39,832 nucleotides of DNA from contig JABHIW010000166.1 in assembly GCA_018670825.1 (NCBI GenBank), forward strand, positions 1 to 39,832. Reading direction: 5' to 3'. The DNA comes from Candidatus Scalindua sp. (GTDB lineage Bacteria; Planctomycetota; Brocadiia; Brocadiales; Scalinduaceae). Position 1 is the first letter of the stretch. Each line of letters starts with the position of its first letter. The notes beneath the pieces were generated by a model. It was not told where the DNA came from. It saw only the letters and a list, made by a program, of their open reading frames with translations, and searched no databases. Below, in pieces: positions 32,796-39,832 of the stretch. The position numbers were made by a program, and so were the translations under genes.

Positions 32796-33767
32796 ATGAA
32801 TATTTTATTTCTAACACATTCTTCTCCTAATTATGTTCCGGACTTTCTGCTACATGGATTAAGGAAGTTGTTAGAAGAAAAAGTTGTAGATTATCCAAAA
32901 AAGGAGTGCTTATACAGTGGATTACAGGATGGAAAGCATCCTGAAATATATTACGATCCGTTCTGGTTTCCTGCAGATAACGGCAAGATAGACAGGGACG
33001 ATATTGAAAACAGGCTGAAAAACCATTATTTCGATTATGTAATATGTGATATACATGCCCTCTCTCTTTTCAATAGTATGTTGGACAAATTACCCGGAAT
33101 ACAGCTGAAGCTAGTAATCATTGATGGAGAGGATTTTCCCGCTAAAATAAATCCCGGCTCTTTTGTGATTTGTCGAAGGGAAACGAACGGTACCGATTAT
33201 AGTATTCCATTACCAATGTCACTACCAGAGGAGATATTTAATCGGATTTCATCGTATAAAGATAATCCAAAATCGTATTCTATCGGGTTTCTTGGATCAG
33301 TAGGGAAACATTCAGAGAGTAGATATACATTAATAGAGGAGATAGCATCCTACTATCCGGACAGCCTTCTTCAGGCAGCTCCTGTCTCTGAGACTGAAGG
33401 TAAACATCCTGATGAAAGGGTTGGACTTGATTCCTACTACGATAATCTTCAAAGATGTAGAGCAGTGCTTACCCTGCGCGGGGCAGGGTATGATACATTA
33501 CGCTTTTGGGAGAATGCCGCATGCAATGCATTACACGTTTCAGAAACAATGCCGCTATTTATACCAGATGATTTTGAGGACAAACGAGATATTATTCGAT
33601 TTTCTGATATTGATCAGTTGAGGAAAGTTATTGATAGCCATCTTTCAGGCAGCGAGGAAACAGATCAAATAATTAAAAGCAGTAACCAGCATCTGAAAAA
33701 TTACCATTTGACTACCAAAAGAGCAATTTATTTCCTGGATAGAATTAAAAGAGCATTTGACAATTAG
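32796..33767 (+). CDS. CgeB/GT1-like glycosyltransferase
   Basis: The protein has 323 residues. The C-terminal half shows the layout of CgeB/YkvP-type (DUF3880-related) glycosyltransferases: SIGFLGSVGKHSESRYTLIE, YYDNLQRCRAVLTLRG, then DTLRFWENAACNALHVSETM and IPDDFEDKRDIIRF. The Glu in FWENAACNALHVSE is in place for nucleotide-sugar binding. The N-terminus (ILFLTHSSPNYVPDFLLHGL) fits the first Rossmann strand. It is encoded just upstream of a methyltransferase. The identification is by fold-level motifs, so it is moderate. Confidence 0.65.
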   Translation: MNILFLTHSSPNYVPDFLLHGLRKLLEEKVVDYPKKECLYSGLQDGKHPEIYYDPFWFPADNGKIDRDDIENRLKNHYFDYVICDIHALSLFNSMLDKLPGIQLKLVIIDGEDFPAKINPGSFVICRRETNGTDYSIPLPMSLPEEIFNRISSYKDNPKSYSIGFLGSVGKHSESRYTLIEEIASYYPDSLLQAAPVSETEGKHPDERVGLDSYYDNLQRCRAVLTLRGAGYDTLRFWENAACNALHVSETMPLFIPDDFEDKRDIIRFSDIDQLRKVIDSHLSGSEETDQIIKSSNQHLKNYHLTTKRAIYFLDRIKRAFDN

Positions 33768-33789
33768 AATTAATAATAATTTAGTAAAC

Positions 33790-34692
33790 ATGACTATCGC
33801 AAAAAGCACATACGAGGATTATAAGCCAGCCGGACAGGGATCAGGTGTTTTGCCAATTGTAGAAAACCTTCGAGTGCTAGAGGTAGGTTTTGGATCAGGA
33901 GATCTCTTGAAAGAACTTCGCCTGAAGGGGAATGATGTGTACGGAACAGATGTAGGCAAGAGTATTATAGAAAGTGCCAAAACATCAGGATTTAAAAATG
34001 TATTTCATGTTGATGTAAGTGAACAACCGTTACCCTTTGACGAGGATTTCTTTGATGCTATATACTGTTACGAAGTATTTGAGCACCTTACAAATCCACA
34101 TAGACTTTTCTTTGAAATAAGACGCATATTGAAACCGGAACATAATCTATATTTCTCGGTACCTACTCAGGAGCAGACAATGGGTTACGGACCGTGCCGA
34201 CACTCTTTTGTATATCCCGGCCTGCTTGAAAGAAAGAATCTGGAACGGTTCTTTATGCAGATGTATTTCAAAACTGAATATTATGAAGAAAACAGGGAAG
34301 GTATAATTTATCACAGAAACTATATTTTGAAGAATATGAAACAACCTGATAAACCTGATATTATGAAAGTAATAATCGGTGACTATTCCGTATCAAATTT
34401 ATATGGAGATATCCTAAAGACAACAGATATGAATTTAGAGATAGATAGAGACATAGAGCCGTATATTGCAATCCTTGAGGAAGCTGGAAGAAATAAAAAT
34501 TGGAATATGTTTAATCAAACGATGAATATTGTGGTTTCGTGTTATTCCGATTATCATCCACTATATATCAAGCTTGCTGAAATCCTTAATCTCAATGGCA
34601 ATAATGAAGGGGTAAAAGTTGTGCTGGAGAGATTACGTATACTACCAGGCACTCCTAAAGAATTGATTAACCAACTAGATAAAATACTGTGA
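33790..34692 (+). CDS. SAM-dependent methyltransferase with helical C-terminal extension
   Basis: The protein has 300 residues from ATG 33790; a TTG at 33757 would overlap the previous gene and add 11 residues. Motif I is LEVGFGSGDLLKEL, then YGTDVGKSIIE, DAIYCYEVFEHLTNPHRLFF and RILKPEHNLYFSVPTQEQT. The last 90 residues (YIAILEEAGRNKNWNMFNQ, HPLYIKLAEILNLNGNNEGV) are TPR-like helices, echoing the other proteins here. The target is unknown; a sugar or glycoprotein is likely given the neighbours. Confidence 0.8.
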   Translation: MTIAKSTYEDYKPAGQGSGVLPIVENLRVLEVGFGSGDLLKELRLKGNDVYGTDVGKSIIESAKTSGFKNVFHVDVSEQPLPFDEDFFDAIYCYEVFEHLTNPHRLFFEIRRILKPEHNLYFSVPTQEQTMGYGPCRHSFVYPGLLERKNLERFFMQMYFKTEYYEENREGIIYHRNYILKNMKQPDKPDIMKVIIGDYSVSNLYGDILKTTDMNLEIDRDIEPYIAILEEAGRNKNWNMFNQTMNIVVSCYSDYHPLYIKLAEILNLNGNNEGVKVVLERLRILPGTPKELINQLDKIL

Positions 34693-34709
34693 AATGAGAG
34701 CTATTTGAT

Positions 34710-36095
34710 ATGGATATAAATATGAATACTGATTTAAAAAATCCTGAAATAATACGCAGCTTTATAATCCCGGTCCTGGATTTTTCACCACATAGTCCTT
34801 ACAACATCAATACTTTACTGAAAGACCTTGAGAATATCTCCGGTGAGGTTATCTGCGTTTTTAATAGCGTTGAAGTGTTTGATAAACTTCACAAACATCC
34901 ACGTATAGACAAATACTGTTTTAACAATTTGAATGCCGGTGTGAGCCGTTCATGGAATATTGGCATCAATCTGGCAGAAGGGAAGTATGCATTTATACTC
35001 AATGCGGATGTACATATACTCCCAACAGCAATTTACCAATTAGAATCGTATCTCTTAAGTCTAGACAAAGCCGTTATAGCTGGTCCAAGTGGTGTGACAA
35101 TTGATTATCAAAAACTTCAAGATACCAACATTTTTCATAAAGGGAATTTCAACGAAGCGGTAAAGGTACATGCTGTTTCAGGATTTTTTTTTGGTATTCA
35201 CCTTGAAAGGTATCTCAAGCATAATCTGATGTTTGATGTGCAATTCAGTCCGTGCTTTTGTGAAGAGTGGGATATAGGATTACAGGTTATGCAGGCAGGT
35301 CTTGCTTGTTATGCGGTTCCGGTAAATGATTTTGAACATCACTGGGGTGCATCTCATGATAAACACCTGTCTGTGAATTACTTTGGAAGAGTGATGAGCA
35401 GAGATGATATACTACCGGTAAACAGAGAAAAGTTTGTGTTGAAATGGAATCATATCTGTTCTCCTGAAAAAGCAACCAGATTAGACATATCGAAAGTACA
35501 GAAGCTAGAAAATTTTCTAGAAAAAATAAAAAAAGAGACATATCCGGAACCGCTGCATGATTTACATACCAACATCTCAAAACAGTCGCTTGGTATATTT
35601 TTAGAGAAATATCCATTGCCAGAAGATGCTAAAGTATTGGACGTCGGATGCGGACAGGGAGTCGCTTTAGAACTTTTCAAAAGCAAGGGGCTGCGTTCCA
35701 CAGGTATTACATTAAATAACGAAGATTATACGGTTTGTAAACAAAAAGGATTTGATGTCTATGAAATGGATCAATCATTTCTCGACTTTAATGACGAAGA
35801 GTTCGACTTTATATGGTGTAGACACTGCCTGGAACATAGTATTTTTCCTTATTTCACACTATCAGAACTGTTCAGGGTACTTAAATCTAATGGATATATT
35901 TATATCGAAGTTCCTGCTCCGGATACCCCATGTAATCATCAGACTAACGTAAATCATTATAGTGTCTTAGGTAAAAGCATGTGGATTGAGCTGATGAAAC
36001 GTTCAGGATTCATACTATTAGAGACCATGCAGATACCACTAGATCTTAAAATTGGGAAAGATTATTATTGGATATTCATACTACAAAAACCATAA
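34710..36095 (+). CDS. GT2-like / methyltransferase fusion protein
   Basis: The protein has 461 residues in two parts. Residues 1-250 form a GT-A-like domain: FIIPVLDFSPHSPYNINTLL, CVFNSVEVFDKL, NAGVSRSWNIGINLAEGKYA, FILNADVHILP (DxD-like) and CEEWDIGLQVMQAG. Residues 285-461 form a class I methyltransferase: VLDVGCGQGVALELF, DEEFDFIWCRHCLEHSIFPY and LKSNGYIYIEVPAPDTP. The next gene is a stand-alone close copy of the first part, so the fusion arose by joining a duplicated GT to a methyltransferase, or the copy lost one. It could transfer and methylate the same sugar. ATG 34710 has a weak GAGAG upstream. It lies 17 nt after the previous gene. Confidence 0.8.
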   Translation: MDINMNTDLKNPEIIRSFIIPVLDFSPHSPYNINTLLKDLENISGEVICVFNSVEVFDKLHKHPRIDKYCFNNLNAGVSRSWNIGINLAEGKYAFILNADVHILPTAIYQLESYLLSLDKAVIAGPSGVTIDYQKLQDTNIFHKGNFNEAVKVHAVSGFFFGIHLERYLKHNLMFDVQFSPCFCEEWDIGLQVMQAGLACYAVPVNDFEHHWGASHDKHLSVNYFGRVMSRDDILPVNREKFVLKWNHICSPEKATRLDISKVQKLENFLEKIKKETYPEPLHDLHTNISKQSLGIFLEKYPLPEDAKVLDVGCGQGVALELFKSKGLRSTGITLNNEDYTVCKQKGFDVYEMDQSFLDFNDEEFDFIWCRHCLEHSIFPYFTLSELFRVLKSNGYIYIEVPAPDTPCNHQTNVNHYSVLGKSMWIELMKRSGFILLETMQIPLDLKIGKDYYWIFILQKP

Positions 36096-36111
36096 ACAGA
36101 TAAACTAAACC

Positions 36112-36861
36112 ATGGAAGAGAACCTGACAAAAACGGAAATATCACGTAGCTTCATAATACCGGTACTGAACTTTTCTGCAAATAGTCCTTACAATATTAG
36201 TACATTGCTGAGTGATCTTGAAAATATTCCGGGTGAGGTTATTTGCATTTTCAATAGTATCGAAGTGTTTGATAAACTTCATAATCATCCACGCATAGAT
36301 AAGTACTGCTTTAATAATCTTAATCCCGGCAAAAGTCGTTCATGGAATATTGGAATTAACATGGCAGAAGGAATATCTGCCTTTATATTAAATACAGATA
36401 TTCATGTTCTCCCATCAGCAGTTGAACAAATGGAAACATATCTCTATAGTCTGAATAATGCTGTTATTGTTGGTCCTCAGGGCCGGAACATTAATTTTGA
36501 GGATCTTAGTATTGTCAAATCTTTTGATAAAGGAACATTTAATGAACCTGTACAGACACATGATGTTTCAGGTTCCCTGTTTGCCATACATCTTGATAAA
36601 TATCTCAAGCATCACTTGATATATGATGTGCAGTTCAGCCCATGTTTTTATGAAGAGTGGGATATGGGATTACAGATTATAAAGGCAGGTCTGGCCTGTT
36701 ATGCTGTTCCGGTAAAGGACTTTGAGCACCATGTGAAAACCTCTCTTTCAGTAAATTATTTTGGCAGAGAACTCACCCGGGAGAAAATACTGTCAGAAAA
36801 CAGAGAACGGTTTGAGGCAAAGTGGCTTCAATCTCCTTCCGATGATAAACATCCTACATGA
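36112..36861 (+). CDS. GT2-like glycosyltransferase, stand-alone copy
   Basis: This 249-residue protein is strongly similar along its whole length to the first 245 residues of the upstream fusion: FIIPVLNFSANSPYNISTLL, NPGKSRSWNIGINMAEG, FILNTDIHVLP and YEEWDMGLQIIKAGLACYAV. Where the fusion has NADV this copy has NTDI, keeping the second Asp. It starts 16 nt after the fusion, without a visible ribosome site, so translational coupling is likely. It may add a second, related sugar; specificity unknown. Confidence 0.78.
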   Translation: MEENLTKTEISRSFIIPVLNFSANSPYNISTLLSDLENIPGEVICIFNSIEVFDKLHNHPRIDKYCFNNLNPGKSRSWNIGINMAEGISAFILNTDIHVLPSAVEQMETYLYSLNNAVIVGPQGRNINFEDLSIVKSFDKGTFNEPVQTHDVSGSLFAIHLDKYLKHHLIYDVQFSPCFYEEWDMGLQIIKAGLACYAVPVKDFEHHVKTSLSVNYFGRELTREKILSENRERFEAKWLQSPSDDKHPT

Positions 36862-36905
36862 TCACGTAATATTTAAGTCCGTTATTACAGAGGATATGTT
36901 GCATT

Positions 36906-38087
36906 ATGATCTATTTGATTTTACCAAGGGGAAATAACTTTGGCTGGGGTGTCTGTGGAAAATATCTCGTCAAAGAGATATCAAATATTACAGATACAAA
37001 ATATATTACTGAGAACTTTGGTGTTGAAGATATTGGTGATGAATATGAATTTCATTTTCTCAAAAGTAAGTTAATCAGTGAGACAGAGGCAACGAATATT
37101 AATAGTGGTGAGAGCCGTCAGGTTGAAGGTCCTGTTTTACAGGCGATATCTAACCATTCCCTGGTGCCATGGGGTCCGGAAATTAATGGATCATTCAAAG
37201 CAGGGTACACTTTTTTTGAAGAAAACATACTTAAACAGGAGTATATTCAGAATGGAAAAGACAACTTTGATGTTGTAATAACCGGTTCTAAATGGTGTGA
37301 AGAAGTTCTGCGAAATCATGGGCTTGATAATGTGACTACCGTAATACAGGGAGTAGACCAGCAGATATTTAACTCTCATCATTCAGAAAAAGAGATTTTC
37401 AAAGATAAATTTGTAATTTTTTCAGGCGGTAAATTTGAAATTCGTAAAGGTCAGGATATTGTAATAAAGGCATACAAGATCCTTCAGGACAGACATAAGG
37501 ATGTCATGCTCGTGAACTCATGGTATAACATGTGGGGAGAAAGCATGAATACCATGGCGGCTTCCCAACACATCAAATATCAAGTCAATTCGAAGGATTA
37601 TTCAACGATAATAAACACAATTTTACATGACAATGGCCTGGACACCAATCGGATCGTAACGATGTTGCCACGCCCTAATGCCATGATGTCCAAAATATAT
37701 AAAAACACTGATATCGGTTTGTTTCCAAACAGATGTGAAGGGGGTACCAATCTCGTTCTCATGGAATTTATGGCTTGTGGTAAACCGGTAATAGCTTCTT
37801 ACAACAGCGGACATAGAGATGTTATCAATAACGATAATTCTATTATGATAGAGAACATGAAGCAGATTGATATTAATAAAAACGGGACCAGGATCGCGAC
37901 ATGGGATGATCCTGATTTAGATGAAACCGTTAGCCATCTGGAATGGGCTTATCAAAACAGGGATAAATTGAAATCACATGGATTATGTGCAGCAAATGAC
38001 CTGAAAGAACTCACATGGAAGAAAAGTGCAGAAAAGTTTATTGCAATCATTAATGGCCATAAATCGAAAGAACAAAGCAAAAGCTAA
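36906..38087 (+). CDS. GT4-like glycosyltransferase
   Basis: The protein has 393 residues. The N-terminus has IYLILPRGNNFGWGVCGKYL. The middle has the GT4 linker and second Rossmann fold: KFVIFSGGKFEIRKGQDIVIKA, with the Lys of RKGQ typical for the phosphate contact. Then come ADIGLFPNR-like DIGLFPNRCEGGTNLVLMEF and MACGKPVIASYNSGHRDVI, the EX7E motif region. This is a retaining GT-B enzyme by family. ATG 36906 has GAGGA 11 nt upstream. It follows the stand-alone GT2 by 44 nt on the same strand. The sugar and acceptor are not predictable. Confidence 0.85.
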   Translation: MIYLILPRGNNFGWGVCGKYLVKEISNITDTKYITENFGVEDIGDEYEFHFLKSKLISETEATNINSGESRQVEGPVLQAISNHSLVPWGPEINGSFKAGYTFFEENILKQEYIQNGKDNFDVVITGSKWCEEVLRNHGLDNVTTVIQGVDQQIFNSHHSEKEIFKDKFVIFSGGKFEIRKGQDIVIKAYKILQDRHKDVMLVNSWYNMWGESMNTMAASQHIKYQVNSKDYSTIINTILHDNGLDTNRIVTMLPRPNAMMSKIYKNTDIGLFPNRCEGGTNLVLMEFMACGKPVIASYNSGHRDVINNDNSIMIENMKQIDINKNGTRIATWDDPDLDETVSHLEWAYQNRDKLKSHGLCAANDLKELTWKKSAEKFIAIINGHKSKEQSKS

Positions 38088-38160
38088 TACTGTCCAGCAT
38101 AAATTAACCGATAATGATTACCCTTCTACAATCGCTTATTGAAGACAATTAGATTCAATA

Positions 38161-38892
38161 TTGATAGAATATTGTAGATTATACAAGTTGAAAATTTTAT
38201 CTGTAAATTCTGAAATGGGCCGAGGACCAACCAAAGATCATTATCGAATAATGAATGAAAATTTTGTTGAAGGCTCCCTGACCTGCCTTACACCAGCTGT
38301 GATAGAGCGAAGAATTACAACAGAGTTTCCATTAGTGCTAAATATAGAGCCTACCAATGCATGTAATGCCAAGTGCTACTACTGCCCGAATGGTGAAGTA
38401 GTCATGAATCAAGGAGTAAGCTTTCTAGACATAAATGATTATAAAAGAATAATTGATCAGATAAAATCACATAAACTTATAATGTTGAATTTCCATAAGG
38501 ATGGTGAGCCACTTTTACACAAAAAGCTTCCTGATATGGTAGAGTATGCTAAAGAAAAAAATGCTGCAGACGTAATTCATTTGAATACAAACGGAATTCT
38601 TATTAATAATAAGGTCGGCAGAGGTATCATTGAAAGAGGTATTGATGATATAACTGTCAGTATTGATGCTGCTAATAAAAACACATATCAACAACTTAAG
38701 GGCATTGACGGATTTGATAAACTTGAGGAGAGTATAGAAAAGATAATCAATTATAGAGACAAGATAAAGAGTAATACAAATATCAGAGTAAAAATCATGG
38801 AATTTGATGAAATTGGCAAAGATGAGATTGATGCTTTTTTTGAAAGATGGTCTGATATAGCTGATGAAGTTCAGGTTACAGGAATTCAATAG
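38161..38892 (+). CDS. Radical SAM protein, C-terminally truncated
   Basis: The 4Fe-4S cluster motif CNAKCYYC is at about residues 67-74 of the longest frame. It is preceded by LVLNIEPTNACN and followed by FHKDGEPLLHKKLPDMVEYA and DDITVSIDAANKNTYQQLKG, a radical SAM/SPASM layout. The frame ends at EVQVTGIQ and a TAG at 38890, just where relatives continue into the C-terminal SPASM Cys clusters. About 80-100 residues are therefore missing. The stop is created where the sequence switches to typA on the other strand, at GAATTC 38882-38887. The start is uncertain: TTG 38161 is the outer limit and ATG 38215 is an alternative; neither has a ribosome site. The intact enzyme might modify a sugar, peptide or lipid in this cluster. 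Confidence 0.75.
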   Translation: MIEYCRLYKLKILSVNSEMGRGPTKDHYRIMNENFVEGSLTCLTPAVIERRITTEFPLVLNIEPTNACNAKCYYCPNGEVVMNQGVSFLDINDYKRIIDQIKSHKLIMLNFHKDGEPLLHKKLPDMVEYAKEKNAADVIHLNTNGILINNKVGRGIIERGIDDITVSIDAANKNTYQQLKGIDGFDKLEESIEKIINYRDKIKSNTNIRVKIMEFDEIGKDEIDAFFERWSDIADEVQVTGIQ

Positions 38893-39832
38893 GTTCTGCT
38901 TTTTTGCCATTAATTTCTTTATAAATTACTTTTGGTTTTGAGACCTGAAGCTCATAACCCTCTCTTCTCATACTTTCAATCAGTACAGATAAGTGTAATA
39001 AGCCTCTACCTGATACGTGGAATGAATCTCTCGATTTATCATCATGTACTTTCAGCGAGACATTAGAACGCAATTCTCTGTATAATCTTTCTCTCAAATT
39101 TCGGCTTGTTATATATTTTCCATCTTGACCGGCAAAAGGGGAGTCGTTTACGGAGAACATCATAGACAATGTAGGCTCATCAATGGTTATGATAGGAAGT
39201 GGCTTTGGATCACTGACATCTGCCAGAGTATCTCCAATCACCACATTCTCTATTCCGGTAATTGCAATGATATCACCGGCAACTCCCTCTTTAATGCTTT
39301 TACGTTCCAGGCCGGCAAAAGAATAAATTTCTGAAACTCTTTCTTTAGATTTCTCACCATTCCTCTTGAGCCAGGCGACTTGACTGCCGGCACGTATACT
39401 TCCATTTACAACCTTTCCAATTCCTATTCTACCAACGTAGTCATTATAGTCCTGTGCCTGTATGAGCATCTGGAATGGTTCATCCGGGTTAGTCGTTGGT
39501 GGGGGGATATGCTCAACAATAGCGTCCAGAAGTGGAGTTAGAACACTGCTCTCTTCGTCTACTTCACGCTTTGCGTACCCATCTCTGGCACTAGCGTAAA
39601 CAACCGGGAAGTCTAATTGATCTTCATCCGCTTCTAAGTCTACAAACAGGTCAAAGACTTCGTCAAGGACGTCATTTGGCCTTGCTTCAGGCCTGTCAAT
39701 TTTATTGATAACGACAATTGGTTTCAGGTGATAACCCAACGCCTTCTGCAACACATATCTGGTTTGTGGCATTGGGCCTTCGTATGCGTCTACCAGAAGC
39801 AGTACTCCTTCTGCCATCTTTAAAGTACGTTC
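38876..39832 (-). CDS. typA: GTP-binding protein TypA/BipA, partial at both ends
   Basis: The frame is open at the right window edge (ERTLK precedes MAEGVLLLVDAYEGPMPQT), so the N-terminus with the G1-G3 GTP-binding motifs lies outside. Visible are the NKID G4 motif (VVINKIDRPEARP), the SAR-type G5 (VYASARDG), domain II (QAQDYNDYVGRIGIGKV) and domain III (SRNLRERLYREL, SGRGLLHLSVLIESMRREGY). TypA/BipA is a ribosome-binding translational GTPase needed for 50S assembly and stress growth. The protein stops at KKAEPIEFL; complete relatives run on for about 200 residues through domain V and the C-terminal domain. The break is at GAATTC 38882-38887, the same point at which the convergent radical SAM gene is cut. 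It is an informational gene with no functional link to the glycan cluster. Confidence 0.88.
   Translation of the reverse strand, partial: ERTLKMAEGVLLLVDAYEGPMPQTRYVLQKALGYHLKPIVVINKIDRPEARPNDVLDEVFDLFVDLEADEDQLDFPVVYASARDGYAKREVDEESSVLTPLLDAIVEHIPPPTTNPDEPFQMLIQAQDYNDYVGRIGIGKVVNGSIRAGSQVAWLKRNGEKSKERVSEIYSFAGLERKSIKEGVAGDIIAITGIENVVIGDTLADVSDPKPLPIITIDEPTLSMMFSVNDSPFAGQDGKYITSRNLRERLYRELRSNVSLKVHDDKSRDSFHVSGRGLLHLSVLIESMRREGYELQVSKPKVIYKEINGKKAEPIEFL

Overview
The window is a low-GC bacterial segment (about 40% G+C in the lines I counted). It carries a flagellar filament locus next to a large glycosyltransferase (GT) cluster. Useful clues are a PEP-CTERM protein, many tetratricopeptide-repeat (TPR) glycosyltransferases, weak or missing Shine-Dalgarno sites on many genes, and scattered small palindromic repeats. 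Together they suggest a Gram-negative environmental bacterium, perhaps a planctomycete of the anammox type (Brocadiales). That assignment is inference and has no marker gene behind it.

Layout. Positions 1-3700 are eroded, repeat-rich sequence with a PEP-CTERM gene broken by an in-frame stop, a nitrilase-superfamily gene and a tRNA-like 3' fragment. A Na+/solute symporter (minus) and a long hybrid histidine kinase (plus) follow, separated by a gene-poor gap. Positions 9500-18750 hold, all on the minus strand, a GT resembling mannosylglycerate synthase, flgN-like, fliS, a very long fliD, a decayed second fliD and fliC. Three paralogues of an unrecognised small protein are interleaved with them. 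Positions 19690-31580 hold a seven-gene minus-strand run: two GT2-TPR proteins, three TPR-GT9-like proteins and two GT-B glycosyltransferases. Positions 32006-38892 hold a plus-strand run of methyltransferases, glycosyltransferases, a GT2-methyltransferase fusion and a truncated radical SAM protein. The right end is a partial typA on the minus strand.

How it may work together. The small-protein genes lead two units, small A-fliS-flgN and small B-fliD. Each unit has a strong sigma-54 (-24/-12) match in front. Flagellin and small protein C have sigma-28 matches with exact 15-bp spacing. This fits a two-tier flagellar hierarchy in which the export chaperone and cap are made before the filament. 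The adjacent glycosyltransferases and methyltransferases are plausible modifiers of the Ser/Thr-rich flagellin and FliD, or makers of a surface polysaccharide; sequence alone cannot decide.

Main points for a second look: (1) the new small family with an NFINWYC-YAT core; (2) the tandem small-protein/fliD duplication with one decayed fliD; (3) the 1146-residue FliD with three copies of a ~100-residue module; (4) three TPR-GT9 paralogues differing mainly in TPR number (10, 9, 5); (5) an abrupt junction at GAATTC (38882-38887) where typA and the radical SAM gene are both cut off, which may be a chimera.
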